DNA of 33,479 nucleotides from Burkholderiaceae bacterium (GCA_031291325.1 JARLJG010000064.1:1-33479); one strand, 5' to 3'. Positions 15,703 through 25,663 are shown, counted from the first letter of the stretch. Notes: generated by a model from the sequence alone, not told the origin. Numbers and translations are program-made.

Positions 15703-16203
15703 ATGCACAAGACGCGCCCGCAAGCTCCCGAATTCGACGCCCGTCACTTCCGCAACGCGCTGTCGCAGTTCGCCACGGGTGTCACCATCATTACGACCCG
15801 CCTGCCGGACGGCAGTTTTCTCGGGCTGACCGCAAGCTCGTTCAACTCGGTATCGATGAACCCGCCGCTGGTGTTGTGGAGCCTGGCGCAGAAGGCCAAC
15901 AGCTTGCCGGTATTTTCCGGAAATTCCCATTATGTGATCAACGTGCTGGCTGCCGGCCAGACCGACTTGGCGGAGCGCTTCGCGCGCCGCGTGGATAACC
16001 GATTCGAGGGCGTCGAATACCAGCTTTCGCGCACCGGCTTGCCCATTTTGAATGGCGCGGCGGCGTGGTTCGAGTGCCACAATCGCAGCCGCTATCCCGA
16101 GGGCGATCACGTCATTTTTGTCGGCGAAGTCGAACGCTGCGACCTGCAAGCGCAACCGGCGCTGGTTTTTCATGCGGGGCGCTTCGTCGCCACCACCGAG
16201 TGA
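15703..16203 (+). CDS. Flavin reductase-like FMN-binding protein
   Basis: A 166-residue split-barrel protein of the flavin reductase domain family (short-chain NAD(P)H:flavin oxidoreductases). The motifs FRNALSQFATGVTIIT, GLTASSFNSVSMNPPLVLWSL and SHYVINVLA are characteristic of FMN binding, and YPEGDHVIFVGEVERC carries the GDH motif of the family. Such proteins supply reduced flavin to monooxygenases; no such partner is next door. It may be cotranscribed with gcdH 116 bases downstream. A CATAAT hexamer upstream (around 15668) could be its -10 box. Confidence 0.88.
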   Translation: MHKTRPQAPEFDARHFRNALSQFATGVTIITTRLPDGSFLGLTASSFNSVSMNPPLVLWSLAQKANSLPVFSGNSHYVINVLAAGQTDLAERFARRVDNRFEGVEYQLSRTGLPILNGAAAWFECHNRSRYPEGDHVIFVGEVERCDLQAQPALVFHAGRFVATTE

Positions 16204-16319
16204 GCGCAACAGGCCGTATTGCGGGCGTACAATATGCGGTGCAGGCGCCCGAATTCCGATAGGCAACGAGCGACGCTGTTTACACTGAGACCGGCGGCAT
16301 TATTCAAACAGGAAAAGCA

Positions 16320-17516
16320 ATGAACGCACCCCAACCCACAACGAAAGCCCAATTTCATTGGGACGACCCCCTTTTGCTCGACCAGCAATTGACCGAAGAC
16401 GAACGCATGGTGCGCGACGCCGCGCAGGCGTACTGCCGCGACAAGCTGCAACCGCGCGTGCTGGATGCGTTTCGCAACGAGCATACCGATCCGTCGATTT
16501 TCCGCGAAATGGGTGAACTCGGCTTGTTGGGGCCGACCATTCCCGAACAGTACGGCGGCCCGGCGTTGAACTATGTCTGCTACGGCCTGATTGCGCGCGA
16601 AGTCGAACGGATCGACTCCGGCTACCGCTCGATGATGAGCGTGCAATCGTCGTTGGTGATGGTGCCGATTTTCGAATTCGGCACCGAGGCGCAACGGCAA
16701 AAGTACCTGCCCAAGCTGGCAACCGGCGAGTGGATCGGATGCTTCGGCTTGACCGAGCCGAACCACGGGTCCGATCCAGGGTCGATGGTCACGCGCGCCA
16801 AGAAAGTGGCGGGCGGCTATAGTCTATCCGGCAGCAAGATGTGGATTTCCAATTCGCCGATTGCCGATGTCTTCGTGGTCTGGGCCAAAGACGATGCGGG
16901 CGAAATTCGCGGCTTCGTTCTGGAAAAAGGCATGAAGGGCCTGTCGGCTCCGGCAATCCACGGCAAATTCGGCTTGCGCGCGTCGATCACCGGCGAAATC
17001 GTGATGGATGAAGTGTTTTGCCCGGAAGAAAATGCGTTCCCCGACGTGCGCGGCTTGAAAGGGCCGTTCACCTGCCTGAATTCGGCACGCTACGGCATCG
17101 CCTGGGGCGCTTTGGGCGCAGCCGAGGCTTGCTGGCACACTGCCCGCCAATATGTGCTCGACCGCAAACAATTTGGCCGACCGCTGGCCGCCAATCAATT
17201 GGTGCAAAAGAAGCTGGCCGACATGCAAACCGAAATCACGATGGCGCTACAGGGCTGCCTGCGCCTGGGTCGGATGAAAGACGAAGGCACGGCGGCAGTC
17301 GAAATTACGTCGATCATGAAGCGCAATTCCTGCGGAAAATCCCTGGAAATTGCGCGGGTGGCGCGCGACATGCTGGGCGGCAACGGCATTTCGGACGAAT
17401 TCGGCGTGATCCGTCACATGGTCAATCTGGAAGTGGTCAATACCTATGAAGGCACGCATGACATCCATGCGTTGATTTTGGGCCGCGCGCAAACCGGCAT
17501 CCAGGCATTTCAATAG
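16320..17516 (+). CDS. gcdH: Glutaryl-CoA dehydrogenase
   Basis: GcdH oxidises and decarboxylates glutaryl-CoA to crotonyl-CoA using FAD, in lysine, tryptophan and glutarate breakdown. The 398-residue protein has the acyl-CoA dehydrogenase fold with [15 protein letters not shown] (FAD/substrate region), [18 protein letters not shown] and the catalytic Glu at about 377 in [19 protein letters not shown], typical of the GCDH branch. [14 protein letters not shown] contains the Arg found near the glutaryl carboxylate in GCDH. AGGAAAA lies 6 bases before the ATG. Transcription ends at the strong terminator at 17536-17570. Confidence 0.94.
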   Translation: MNAPQPTTKAQFHWDDPLLLDQQLTEDERMVRDAAQAYCRDKLQPRVLDAFRNEHTDPSIFREMGELGLLGPTIPEQYGGPALNYVCYGLIAREVERIDSGYRSMMSVQSSLVMVPIFEFGTEAQRQKYLPKLATGEWIGCFGLTEPNHGSDPGSMVTRAKKVAGGYSLSGSKMWISNSPIADVFVVWAKDDAGEIRGFVLEKGMKGLSAPAIHGKFGLRASITGEIVMDEVFCPEENAFPDVRGLKGPFTCLNSARYGIAWGALGAAEACWHTARQYVLDRKQFGRPLAANQLVQKKLADMQTEITMALQGCLRLGRMKDEGTAAVEITSIMKRNSCGKSLEIARVARDMLGGNGISDEFGVIRHMVNLEVVNTYEGTHDIHALILGRAQTGIQAFQ

Positions 17517-17535
17517 ACCGGCGCTTCACCCAAAA

Positions 17536-17570
17536 AAAACCCGCACACAGAAAATCTGTGTGCGGGTTTT
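17536..17570. terminator. Strong bidirectional Rho-independent terminator
   Basis: A perfect 15-bp stem (17536-17550 pairing with 17556-17570) with a 5-base AAAAT loop, GC-rich core and U-runs on both strands. It lies between the convergent gcdH and ompW genes and serves both. Confidence 0.95.
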
Positions 17571-17608
17571 CGATTTTTGGGCGCAGGCGTCAACGCCCTG
17601 CGATGCAC

Positions 17609-18310
17609 TTAGAAACGGTAACCGACCACCAACGAAGTAACGACCGGGTTCAGCGTTGTGCCAGCCGTTTGTCCGGTCGATAAATGAACGGTCGTATTGA
17701 TATACGTCTTGCCGATCATTCCCTCGGCGAACCATTTGTTGTTGAATGCATAGATCAAACCAAGTTCCGGGGTTACGCCCCATGCGGCATCGACGGTAAA
17801 AGTGGTAGGCGTTTGCCCGGTATTGGAAATCCCGGTAAGCGTTCCTGAACCGGTTTCGTCGTAGAACTTCGCATAGGTTACTCCCAGGCCGACGTAGGGG
17901 CGCAACGGTGCATTGGCGTCCAGGAAACGATACTGCGCAAATACTGTCGGCGGCAATAGCTTCAGCGTTCCGAGCTGGCCCGAGCCTTGCAGCGCGCCGG
18001 CACCGGATAATTTGTACTTGTACGGCGTGCCGATGCCTACTTCAACGGAAATGTGGTCGGTGTACGCGTACGAAATATCGACCAGCGGTTGGGCGTCGCT
18101 GTTGAGCGAGGTTGTGCTGTTGACGATGCTGGGCGCGCTCATCGGCTCGGTGGCGCCCTTCGGCGCGATATTATTGATGCCGGCAGCAACCGACCAGGTG
18201 CCTGCGGTCTGGGCCGAAGCCGCCGCGCAGACGCCAAAGGCGATGGTGGCGAGCAGGGTTTTCAGCGCTGCCTTGGATCGCGTATTTGTGTGATTCATCG
18301 TGTCTTTCAT
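17609..18310 (-). CDS. ompW: OmpW-family outer membrane protein
   Basis: A small eight-stranded outer membrane beta-barrel. From ATG 18308-18310 (GGAG upstream) the product is 233 residues. A signal peptide is evident: positive N-region, hydrophobic TLLATIAFGVCAAA, cleavage after ASA. The mature part has OmpW features: WSVAAGINNIAPKG, DISYAYTDHISVEVGIGTPYKYKL, PPTVFAQYRF, RPYVGLGVTYAKFY, WFAEGMIGKTYI, and the C-terminal VVGYRF ending in Phe as BAM-assembled barrels do. An extension to 18388 is spurious. OmpW carries small hydrophobic compounds; in enterobacteria it is FNR-responsive, but no FNR box is seen here. A CCGGCA/TGCCGG hairpin (18350-18369) without U-run lies upstream. Confidence 0.93.
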   Translation of the reverse strand: MKDTMNHTNTRSKAALKTLLATIAFGVCAAASAQTAGTWSVAAGINNIAPKGATEPMSAPSIVNSTTSLNSDAQPLVDISYAYTDHISVEVGIGTPYKYKLSGAGALQGSGQLGTLKLLPPTVFAQYRFLDANAPLRPYVGLGVTYAKFYDETGSGTLTGISNTGQTPTTFTVDAAWGVTPELGLIYAFNNKWFAEGMIGKTYINTTVHLSTGQTAGTTLNPVVTSLVVGYRF

Positions 18311-18397
18311 GTATGTCTCCAATCCCTTTTTATAAGGAGCGGTCTTATCCCGGCACTTGGTGTTGCCGGTGGATCGACCGCCGTTCACTCTCGATTA

Positions 18398-20011
18398 TTA
18401 CAACCATCCTCGGTCTGCCATCTGCGTGGCGATATACTTTGCCAGCAAAGAATAGCCATAGGGAGACGGGTGAACCGTATCGGCGAACAGATAATGGGAA
18501 ACGTCGCCAGAAATCACGTTTGACGTATTGCATACCAGCGACGAGCCGAGCGGATTGGCGGTCGACGCGAGATTACAAGCAGGCGTGGTCGCGTTGGTGA
18601 TCCCGTATTGGCTTGGATTTTGCGTATTCAAATGGTTCTGCGTATTGGCATCCACATACAAAATGCTGGAACTGCTGGCCAGATTGTTTTGCAAGGTGGT
18701 ATTGAAGGTCGCCACCAGGGAATTCATCAGTGCCAACCCGGCTGGGCTGAGCGAATTGCCCAACGGGGTCGTGCCGATATCAGGCACGTTGACCACGGTC
18801 ACATACTTTGCACCGTTGCCGACAAGCATGGTGTTCACATACCCTGCCAGCTCTTTGCCCGCCTGCGCCATTGCTGCGATTGCTGCGTTTGCGCCGGGAC
18901 TCGACAAACCTGCCGCATTTCCGGCTGCCGTGGCTTGCGCAGTGAAATAGGCGGTAACCAACTCGGTTTCAGCTTGCGCGACGCAATTCGTAGCCTGTGC
19001 ATTGGCCGGCGTGCAGGTGCCGGCAGTGACATCGGCCGTTACCTGGGTGGTTACCGCAGCACTGACTGCTGTCGCGCTGCCAAGCGATGCCTGCCACAAT
19101 TCGCCTTCGGCCTTCGTGGCAGCACCTCCGGTCGCGCTGAAGTAAGCAGAGACCAGTTCCGTCTCGGCCTGCGCGACGCAATTGCTCGCCTGCGCATTGG
19201 CGGGCGTGCAGGTGCCGGCAGTGACATCGGCGGTGACTTGCGTCGTCACTGCAGCGCTTACCGCTGCCGCACTGCCAAGCGACGCCTGCCACAACTCGCC
19301 TTCTGCTTGCGTGGAGCAGTTGGTGGCCTGTGTAGTGGTCGGAACGCAGCTGCCTGCCTTGATATCGGCCGTGGCCTGGGCGGTCACATCTGCCGTGACC
19401 TGATTGGTCACCAGCGTATCGACCGCCGCAGTTCCCGCTGCGACAGCGCTGGTCGCGTATTGGACAAACACATCATTGGCTCCAGCCAATACGAACACCG
19501 CTTCGGTGCCGCTGAATTTGCCGCCGATGGCATTCAAATGGTTTTGAATCTGTGTAACGACCGGAACGGTCAATTGACCGAGCACAGCCGATCCGCCCAA
19601 AGTGCTGGCAAGGTTTGCATTGCCCGGGCCATAGGGCAAGGTTACGCGCGCTCCGCCCTGGGCGTAGCCGTAGCAGCCGGCATGATTGGTGACGGCAACC
19701 GAGAACCCGTCCGCAGCCAGCCCTGACAAGCCCGTTTGCGCCGGGCACGGGGCGGCCAGACTCAACGACGCAGCCATCAATTCGGTCCAGTTCTGTGCCG
19801 TGGGAGTCAAGGTATTGACTGTAAATTTCCCGCCGTGCAAGGCTGCGACAGCGCCAACATCGTAGGTACCGACATCGCTCAAACTATCGCCAAACGATAC
19901 CTGGGAAGAGAATTGGATTTTGGTGCTTTGATTGCCGCCGGAGCTACCGCTTCCGCAACCGGCCAGAATAGCGGCCGACAGCACGGCAACCGCAAGTTTA
20001 TATTCACGCAT
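18398..20011 (-). CDS. Lipoprotein SGNH/GDSL-type esterase with internal repeats
   Basis: Predicted outer-membrane or periplasmic lipoprotein of 537 residues: signal peptide with lipobox LAGC (Cys19). The esterase blocks are spread over the whole protein: block I FGDSLSD with nucleophile Ser43, block II GYAQGGAR, block III AGANDVF (about 176-182), and block V DTVHPSPYG with Asp511 and His514. Between blocks III and V lies an Ala/Thr-rich insert (about 200-360) with three Cys-pair repeats, two of them nearly identical. The ribosome binding site is GGGAGA before the ATG. Natural substrate is unknown; similar enzymes hydrolyse esters or polyesters. It lies 87 bases upstream of ompW and might be cotranscribed. 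Confidence 0.88.
   Translation of the reverse strand: MREYKLAVAVLSAAILAGCGSGSSGGNQSTKIQFSSQVSFGDSLSDVGTYDVGAVAALHGGKFTVNTLTPTAQNWTELMAASLSLAAPCPAQTGLSGLAADGFSVAVTNHAGCYGYAQGGARVTLPYGPGNANLASTLGGSAVLGQLTVPVVTQIQNHLNAIGGKFSGTEAVFVLAGANDVFVQYATSAVAAGTAAVDTLVTNQVTADVTAQATADIKAGSCVPTTTQATNCSTQAEGELWQASLGSAAAVSAAVTTQVTADVTAGTCTPANAQASNCVAQAETELVSAYFSATGGAATKAEGELWQASLGSATAVSAAVTTQVTADVTAGTCTPANAQATNCVAQAETELVTAYFTAQATAAGNAAGLSSPGANAAIAAMAQAGKELAGYVNTMLVGNGAKYVTVVNVPDIGTTPLGNSLSPAGLALMNSLVATFNTTLQNNLASSSSILYVDANTQNHLNTQNPSQYGITNATTPACNLASTANPLGSSLVCNTSNVISGDVSHYLFADTVHPSPYGYSLLAKYIATQMADRGWL
18944..19306 (-). repeat. Intragenic 195-bp-period duplication within the esterase gene
   Basis: Residues 236-291 (19139-19306) and 301-356 (18944-19111) of the esterase are near-identical units beginning AEGELWQASLGSA and ending ETELV(S/T)AYF, 65 residues apart. 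DNA identity is also high, which points to a fairly recent duplication. A diverged half-unit precedes them (residues about 201-235). Confidence 0.9.
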
Positions 20012-20048
20012 TTTGTCTCCCGAAAATATATATTATTTTACAAAAAAA

Positions 20049-20062
20049 AGAACACTCGTTCT
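20049..20062 (-). terminator. Possible weak terminator between sua5 and the esterase gene
   Basis: On the minus strand AGAAC-GAGT-GTTCT forms a 5-bp stem followed by a run of eight T. It lies downstream of sua5 and upstream of the esterase. The short AT-rich stem makes it weak. The 132-base gap (20012-20143) should also hold the esterase promoter. Confidence 0.4.
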
Positions 20063-20143
20063 ATTTCCCTGCGACTAGTATGTCATCGTTCTGACAACTT
20101 GTATAGGGCATCCCAACAACAAGGCATCCGACCAACTTGCCTT

Positions 20144-21130
20144 TTATCCCAACACCGCTGACGAACCAAAAGCCGCACGCCGCAAACGATCGTTTATCCC
20201 TTGCCAACGATCGTCTTGCGGAGGCGTCTCGATCAAAATAACATCGGCGCCGGTCGCATCCATTTTCCGCAACGCCGCATACATTTCATGTGCGTAGCCG
20301 AACGCATCGGACGGCATGACCTGTTGTGCGATCGTACCCGCAAATGGTTCAATTGCGCGTTGTATCAGCACAACACGCAGGCCCCGTTGGTTTAATTTTT
20401 TCAACGCAGCGGGCAGCTGCGCCAGCTCGACCAAGGCCACCGGGGTGCGTGGCGCGTAGTGCGAATCGAGCGCGCCGGATACGCGCGGCGCCGCTGCGTC
20501 GGCAGACTGCGGCGCAACGCCGAGCACGGCTTCGATTTGCGCAGCAGTAATCTGTCCGGGGCGCAACAACGCGACACCGCCGCGCGACAAATCGACTATT
20601 GTCGACTCGATCCCGACTTCGCTCTGGCCACCGTCCAATACGCAGGCCAGTTCAGCGCCGAATTCGTCGCGCACATGCTGCGCCGTAGTCGGGCTGACGT
20701 GCCCGAATTTATTTGCCGAGGGCGCCGCCACGCCGCCCCGCCCACCCTTGAATGCGCGCAACAATGCCTGCGCGACCGGATGCGATGGGCAGCGCAAGCC
20801 GATCGAGTCCTGCCCGCCGGACACGGCGCTCGGAATATGGTCGGCGCGCTTCAAGATCAGCGTCAACGGGCCGGGCCAAAACGCCGCGATCAATTTATGT
20901 GCATCCGCCGGAATGTCCTTGGCCCAATAGCCCAGATCCGCCTCGGGCGCCAGGTGGACGATGACCGGATGGTTGGCAGGCCGGCCTTTGGCCGCATAAA
21001 TGGCGGCCACCGCTTGCGGATTTTCGGCATCGGCGCCGAGTCCGTAGACCGTCTCGGTAGGAAAAGCAACCAAGCCGCCGGATTCGAGAATCGCGGCGGC
21101 TTGGTCGATAGCAGCAGGAGTAGCGTTCAT
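20144..21130 (-). CDS. sua5: L-threonylcarbamoyladenylate synthase (Sua5/YciO/YrdC family)
   Basis: Makes threonylcarbamoyl-AMP from threonine, bicarbonate and ATP, the first step of tRNA t6A37 modification. From ATG 21128-21130 the protein has 328 residues: the YrdC domain (AAILESGGLVAFPTETVYGLGADA, KGRPANHPVIVHL, SIGLRCPSHPVAQALL, APSANKFGHVSPTTA, EVGIESTIVDLS) followed by a C-terminal Sua5 domain (about 220-328, starting near GALDSHYAPRTPV). It is therefore the long Sua5 form, not the short TsaC form. It is the last gene of the pur-linked run, 87 bases after purC. The 13-residue extension to 21169 is not supported. Confidence 0.94.
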   Translation of the reverse strand: MNATPAAIDQAAAILESGGLVAFPTETVYGLGADAENPQAVAAIYAAKGRPANHPVIVHLAPEADLGYWAKDIPADAHKLIAAFWPGPLTLILKRADHIPSAVSGGQDSIGLRCPSHPVAQALLRAFKGGRGGVAAPSANKFGHVSPTTAQHVRDEFGAELACVLDGGQSEVGIESTIVDLSRGGVALLRPGQITAAQIEAVLGVAPQSADAAAPRVSGALDSHYAPRTPVALVELAQLPAALKKLNQRGLRVVLIQRAIEPFAGTIAQQVMPSDAFGYAHEMYAALRKMDATGADVILIETPPQDDRWQGINDRLRRAAFGSSAVLG

Positions 21131-21217
21131 GTCTTGTTCGGATAGCCTGCCGTCGCGCTTCGACGGCAAGGCGACCCGCGTCGATTCAATGGGATGACTG
21201 CGCAGTGAATCAAGTCG

Positions 21218-22096
21218 TCAAGTCGTCAACAACCGCAAGGCTTCCGCATATTTCTCGCCGGTTTGCTGCGCCACTTCAAGCGGCAGACGCGGTGCCGGCG
21301 CCTTCTTGTTCCACGGCTGCGTTTCCAGCCAGTCGCGCACGAACTGCTTGTCGAACGAAGGCGGCGAGATGCCGACCCGATAGCTGGAAGCAGGCCAGAA
21401 GCGCGACGAATCCGGTGTCAGGATTTCGTCGATCAAATGCACCACGCCATTGGCGTCCAGGCCGAATTCGAACTTGGTGTCGGCGATGATGATGCCCTTG
21501 GTCGCCGCGAATTCCGCAGCCTGCGTATACAAGTTGATCGCCGCATCGCGCACCTGGCGGGCGACATCGGCGCCGACGATTTTTTCGGCTTCCTCGTAGG
21601 AAATGTTTTCGTCATGCTGGCCGGCCGGCGCCTTGGTCGATGGCGTAAAAATCGTCTGCGGCAGCTTTTGCGCTTCCTGCAAGCCGGCAGGCAAGGCAAT
21701 GCCGCACACCGCGCCGGTCTTTTGGTAATCTTTCCAGCCGGAGCCGATCAGATAGCCGCGCACAATCGCCTCGATCGCCAGCGGTTTGAATTTTTTGACG
21801 ACAATCGCGCGCCCTTCGACTTGCTCGCGCTCTTCCGGCGTCACCACCGATACGGCGTCGATGCCGGTTTCGTGGTTCGGCATCAAATGGCCGAATTTCT
21901 TGAACCAGAAGTTCGACATCGCGGTCAAGACCTTGCCCTTGTTCGGAATCGGATCGTCGAGGATCACGTCGAATGCCGACAGCCGGTCGGTCTGGATCAC
22001 CAGCAGCTTATCGTCGCCGACGGCGTAGATATCGCGCACTTTTCCGCGATGCAGGAAAGGCAGGGACTTGATGTTGGTTTGCAATACGCTGGTCAT
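21218..22096 (-). CDS. purC: Phosphoribosylaminoimidazole-succinocarboxamide synthase
   Basis: PurC joins CAIR and aspartate with ATP to SAICAR in purine synthesis. The 292-residue protein is of the longer (Burkholderiales/yeast-like) length. Motifs: [29 protein letters not shown] at the N-terminus, [31 protein letters not shown], and [14 protein letters not shown]. It follows purE by 13 bases and is transcribed with it, placing two consecutive pathway steps together. Confidence 0.97.
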   Translation of the reverse strand: MTSVLQTNIKSLPFLHRGKVRDIYAVGDDKLLVIQTDRLSAFDVILDDPIPNKGKVLTAMSNFWFKKFGHLMPNHETGIDAVSVVTPEEREQVEGRAIVVKKFKPLAIEAIVRGYLIGSGWKDYQKTGAVCGIALPAGLQEAQKLPQTIFTPSTKAPAGQHDENISYEEAEKIVGADVARQVRDAAINLYTQAAEFAATKGIIIADTKFEFGLDANGVVHLIDEILTPDSSRFWPASSYRVGISPPSFDKQFVRDWLETQPWNKKAPAPRLPLEVAQQTGEKYAEALRLLTT

Positions 22097-22109
22097 GATG
22101 AAATTTCCA

Positions 22110-22607
22110 TTAATTTAAATCGGGGAGTTTGGCGTTGCGCACTTTATCGGCCTGCGCCGCGCGGAAGGCGATCAGTTTCTGTTTGACGGCATCGTCATGC
22201 AGCGCCAGCATCGCAATCACCGACAGCCCGGCATTGGCAGCGCCCGCTTCGCCGATGGCCAGCGTGGCGACAGGAATGCCCTTGGGCATTTGCACCATCG
22301 CCAGCAGCGAGTCCAGACCTTTCAAGTATTTGGATGGAATCGGCACGCCGAAGGTCGGCAGTATCGTCTTGGCGGCAACCACCCCAGCCAGATGCGCAGC
22401 GGCGCCGGCGCCGGCGATGAACGCCTGGCAACCGCGTGCTTCCATATCGACGATCCAATCTTCCAATTCAGTCGGCGTGCGGTGTGCAGACAATGCGCGC
22501 GCTTCGTAACTGACGCCGAAATCCTTGCAAACTTGCGCGGCTTCTTTCATCACGTCCCAGTCGGAAGTGGATCCCATTACAATGCCAACCAATGTTTTTT
22601 CAGTCAT
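22110..22607 (-). CDS. purE: N5-carboxyaminoimidazole ribonucleotide mutase (class I PurE)
   Basis: Class I PurE converts N5-CAIR to CAIR. The 165-residue product has [67 protein letters not shown] and [19 protein letters not shown], all class I features. Class I PurE needs PurK to supply N5-CAIR, and purK is not adjacent: purC follows directly after 13 bases. Upstream is the 519-base repeat-rich gap to fba, so purE probably starts its own transcript. Confidence 0.96.
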   Translation of the reverse strand: MTEKTLVGIVMGSTSDWDVMKEAAQVCKDFGVSYEARALSAHRTPTELEDWIVDMEARGCQAFIAGAGAAAHLAGVVAAKTILPTFGVPIPSKYLKGLDSLLAMVQMPKGIPVATLAIGEAGAANAGLSVIAMLALHDDAVKQKLIAFRAAQADKVRNAKLPDLN

Positions 22608-22759
22608 GATTTATTCGTGCAAATTAAAAATAGAAAACCTGGGCGCTGCAATACTACCGGCACCCAACAAAACAAAACCGTATTTTACAGGGATGTGCGC
22701 ATTCACATGTTGCGCACGATACTGCTCAGGGCAATTGCGCCATCACCAAAACCATAACA

Positions 22760-23098
22760 CTCCCTCTCCCGCAAACGCTGGTCATTACCCACAAGTGCAT
22801 GCAAGGGCTTGGCTCCTCTCTGCCCGCTTGCGGGAGAGAGGCAGGGAGAGCGGGTTTGTCAACCGCATAAAAACCCCCTCCCCTACCCCCCTCTCCCGCA
22901 AGCGTGCAGAGGGGAATGCAGCGCCATCACTTGTGGGTAATGACCAGCCCGCAGGCGGGAGGGGGTGAGGGCGTATGCAAGAGCGTATGCCGCGTCGCTT
23001 TTCGAGTATCTAAATAAATTGTCATTTATTTTGTCATTCAAGCCATCTTGTCTTGACTGACGCCCTCACCCTAGCCCTCTCCCGCCTGCGGGAGAGGG
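22760..23098. repeat. REP-like palindrome cluster in the 519-base fba-purE gap
   Basis: The gap 22608-23126 has no gene. It contains at least four copies, in both orientations, of a CCCTCTCCCGC/GCGGGAGAGGG palindromic unit (near 22816-22840, 22890-22915, 22948-22965 and 23075-23098). The last is a perfect 11-bp stem with a 2-base loop. A 20-bp sequence at 22778-22797 recurs exactly inverted at 22928-22947. The arrangement resembles REP/BIME-type elements. No promoter could be assigned with confidence. Confidence 0.85.
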
Positions 23099-23126
23099 AA
23101 TATCCTTGATTATCGAAGGCACAAGT

Positions 23127-24191
23127 TTAATTGACAACTTGCGCCAATTCACCCTTCTTGTACTTTTCCGCGATCTTGTCCAGGCTCAGGGGCTTGATGC
23201 CAGCAGCGCGGCCTTCGCAGCCGAAAGCCAGGAAGCGCGCCTTGCAAACCTTCTTGGCCGCTTCGCGCGCCGGCTTCAAGTAATCGCGCGGATCGAATTT
23301 GGATGGATTCTCAAACAGGTAGCGGCGAATCGCGCCGGTCATCGCCAGGCGGATATCGGTGTCGATATTGATCTTGCGCACGCCGTGCTTGATGCCTTCC
23401 TGGATTTCCTCGACCGGCACGCCATAGGTTTCCTTCATGTCGCCGCCGAATTGGCGAATCTCGGCCAGCAATTCCTGCGGCACCGACGACGACCCGTGCA
23501 TGACCAAGTGCGTATTCGGAATGCGGGTGTGGATTTCCTTGATGCGCTCGATGGCGAGGATGTCGCCGGTCGGCTTGCGCGAAAATTTGTATGCGCCGTG
23601 CGACGTGCCGATGGCAATGGCCAGCGCGTCGCACTGCGTCAGTTTGACGAATTCCGCCGCCTGCGCGACGTCGGTCAACAGTTGTTCGCGTGTCATCTTG
23701 CCGTCGGCGCCATGACCGTCTTCCTTGTCGCCCTGCATGGTTTCCAGCGAACCGAGCACGCCAAGTTCGGCTTCGACCGTCACACCGATCGCATGCGAAA
23801 ACTCCACCACCTTGCGCGACACTTCGACGTTGTATTCATAGCTGGCGACCGATTTGCCGTCTTCCAGCAACGAGCCGTCCATCATCACCGACGAAAAGCC
23901 GGAACGGATTGCCGTCATGCAGACCGCCGGCGATTGCCCGTGATCCTGGTGCATGACCACGGGAATATGCGGATAGGCTTCGACCGCAGCCGAGATCAAA
24001 TGCCGCAGGAAAGCTTCGCCCGCATATTTGCGCGCGCCAGCCGACGCTTGCATGATGACCGGCGCGCCGACTTCGTCGGCAGCTTCCATGATGGCCTGCA
24101 CTTGTTCCAGATTATTGACGTTGAATGCCGGCAAACCGTAGGCATTTTCTGCTGCGTGATCGAGTAGTTGACGCATGGATACGAGAGGCAT
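23127..24191 (-). CDS. fba: Class II fructose-bisphosphate aldolase
   Basis: Zinc-dependent aldolase cleaving fructose 1,6-bisphosphate to DHAP and GAP. From ATG 24189-24191 the protein has 354 residues, the length of the CbbA/FbaA type. Motifs: [30 protein letters not shown] with the zinc-binding/catalytic region, [44 protein letters not shown] and [16 protein letters not shown]. An open frame continuing to 24638 runs through pyk and is artefactual. It lies 38 bases after pyk in a pgk-pyk-fba run. Confidence 0.97.
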   Translation of the reverse strand: MPLVSMRQLLDHAAENAYGLPAFNVNNLEQVQAIMEAADEVGAPVIMQASAGARKYAGEAFLRHLISAAVEAYPHIPVVMHQDHGQSPAVCMTAIRSGFSSVMMDGSLLEDGKSVASYEYNVEVSRKVVEFSHAIGVTVEAELGVLGSLETMQGDKEDGHGADGKMTREQLLTDVAQAAEFVKLTQCDALAIAIGTSHGAYKFSRKPTGDILAIERIKEIHTRIPNTHLVMHGSSSVPQELLAEIRQFGGDMKETYGVPVEEIQEGIKHGVRKINIDTDIRLAMTGAIRRYLFENPSKFDPRDYLKPAREAAKKVCKARFLAFGCEGRAAGIKPLSLDKIAEKYKKGELAQVVN

Positions 24192-24229
24192 GTTGGTTCT
24201 CCAATACAATAAAAAATTAAGCCAAATTC

Positions 24230-25663
24230 TTAATACTCGCCGATCTTCATGATCTTCAACGCATTGGTGCCGCCGACCTGCCCCATCGGCTCGCCCCAGG
24301 TCACCACGATCATATCGCCGTTTTTCACGACGCCTTTCGACAACAACAGGTTTTGCGCCGCTCTTAATACTTCGTCGCGGTCGTTGGTCTGCGCCAGCTC
24401 CAGCGTGTGGACGTTGCGATACAGTGCCGCCTTGCGTTGCGTGCCGACGCTGGGCGTAATCGCAAAAATCGGCACGTCGATATCGTGCCGGCTCATCCAC
24501 AACGCGGTCGAACCGGACTCGGTCAGCGCGGCAATCGCCTTGACCTTCAAATGGTGTGCAGTGAATAAAGCGCCGTAGGCAATCGATTGATCGATGCGGG
24601 TAAAGGTCACATTCAGGAAGTCGGCGTCGAGCTTGCAATCCTCAGACTTTTCCGCTTCCAGGCAAATCGCCACCATCGCCGCCACCGTTTCGATCGGATA
24701 CTTGCCGGACGCGGTTTCAGCCGAGGTCATCACCGCGTCGGTGCCGTCCAGCACCGCATTGGCGACATCCGACACTTCGGCGCGGGTCGGCACGGCATTG
24801 ACGATCATCGATTCCATCATCTGGGTGGCGGTAATGGCCAGCTTGTTGGACGCGCGCGCCATGCGGATCATGCGCTTTTGCAGCGCCGGCACGGCGGCAT
24901 TGCCGACTTCCACCGCCAAATCGCCGCGCGCCACCATGATGCCGTCGGACGCATCGAGGATTTCCTGCAAGACCGGAATCGCTTCGGCGCGTTCGATCTT
25001 GGCAATCATCAAGGGCCGGTGGTCGTAGGCCTCGCCGGCGATATTGGCCAACTGCCGCGCCATGACCATGTCGGTCGCGCTCTTGGGAAAGGACACGGCG
25101 ACATAATCGGCGCGGATGCTCATCGCCGTCTTGATGTCTTCCATGTCCTTGGCCGTCAAGGCCGGCGCCGACAAACCGCCGCCCTGGCGGTTGATGCCTT
25201 TGTTATTCGACAATTCGCCGCCGATCTTGACCGTGGTGTGGATCGCGCTGCCGACCACTTTATCGACCGTCAACACGATCAAGCCATCGTTGAGCAGCAA
25301 GACATCGGCCGGTTTCAGGTCGCGCGGCAATTCCCTGTAATCCAGCCCCACCTGTTCCTGGTTGCCCAGCGTGCAAGCGGCGTCGAGGATGAATTTCGCG
25401 CCGTTTTCGAGCTGGATCTTGCCGTTTTCGAATTTGCCGACGCGGATCTTCGGCCCTTGCAAGTCGGCCATGATGGCGATTTCGCGGCCGCAATTTGCCG
25501 CCGCCTGGCGCACCATATTGGCCCTATCGATATGGTCCTGCGCCTTGCCGTGCGAGAAATTCAGGCGCACGACATCGACGCCGGCCCTAATCATGTGGGT
25601 CAAGGTATCGAGATCGCTTGATGCAGGGCCTATCGTGGAAACAATCTTGGTGGCACGACGCAT
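24230..25663 (-). CDS. pyk: Pyruvate kinase
   Basis: Last step of glycolysis, PEP + ADP to pyruvate + ATP. The 477-residue product shows the family landmarks: [39 protein letters not shown], the B-domain region, [11 protein letters not shown] with the catalytic Lys, [24 protein letters not shown] and [15 protein letters not shown]. It is of normal length with ATG at 25661-25663. It sits between pgk (90-base gap containing a 7-bp inverted repeat, 25707-25736) and fba. The pyruvate it makes is the probable substrate of the oxidoreductase encoded at 5437-9894. Confidence 0.97.
   Translation of the reverse strand: MRRATKIVSTIGPASSDLDTLTHMIRAGVDVVRLNFSHGKAQDHIDRANMVRQAAANCGREIAIMADLQGPKIRVGKFENGKIQLENGAKFILDAACTLGNQEQVGLDYRELPRDLKPADVLLLNDGLIVLTVDKVVGSAIHTTVKIGGELSNNKGINRQGGGLSAPALTAKDMEDIKTAMSIRADYVAVSFPKSATDMVMARQLANIAGEAYDHRPLMIAKIERAEAIPVLQEILDASDGIMVARGDLAVEVGNAAVPALQKRMIRMARASNKLAITATQMMESMIVNAVPTRAEVSDVANAVLDGTDAVMTSAETASGKYPIETVAAMVAICLEAEKSEDCKLDADFLNVTFTRIDQSIAYGALFTAHHLKVKAIAALTESGSTALWMSRHDIDVPIFAITPSVGTQRKAALYRNVHTLELAQTNDRDEVLRAAQNLLLSKGVVKNGDMIVVTWGEPMGQVGGTNALKIMKIGEY

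Noticed and set aside
18350-18369. CCGGCA/TGCCGG hairpin as terminator between esterase and ompW
   Set aside because: The 6-bp stem has no following U-run, so termination there is doubtful.
19182-19403. 73-residue open frame on the plus strand within the esterase gene
   Set aside because: It is a reverse reading of the Ala/Thr repeat insert and has no independent support.
22760-23098. Repeat cluster considered as a CRISPR array
   Set aside because: Units are irregularly spaced, alternate in orientation and lack uniform spacers; no cas genes are present.
24192-24638. Extension of the aldolase frame through pyk to 503 residues
   Set aside because: The extra part is an Arg-rich out-of-frame reading of pyk; the ATG at 24191 gives a complete class II aldolase.
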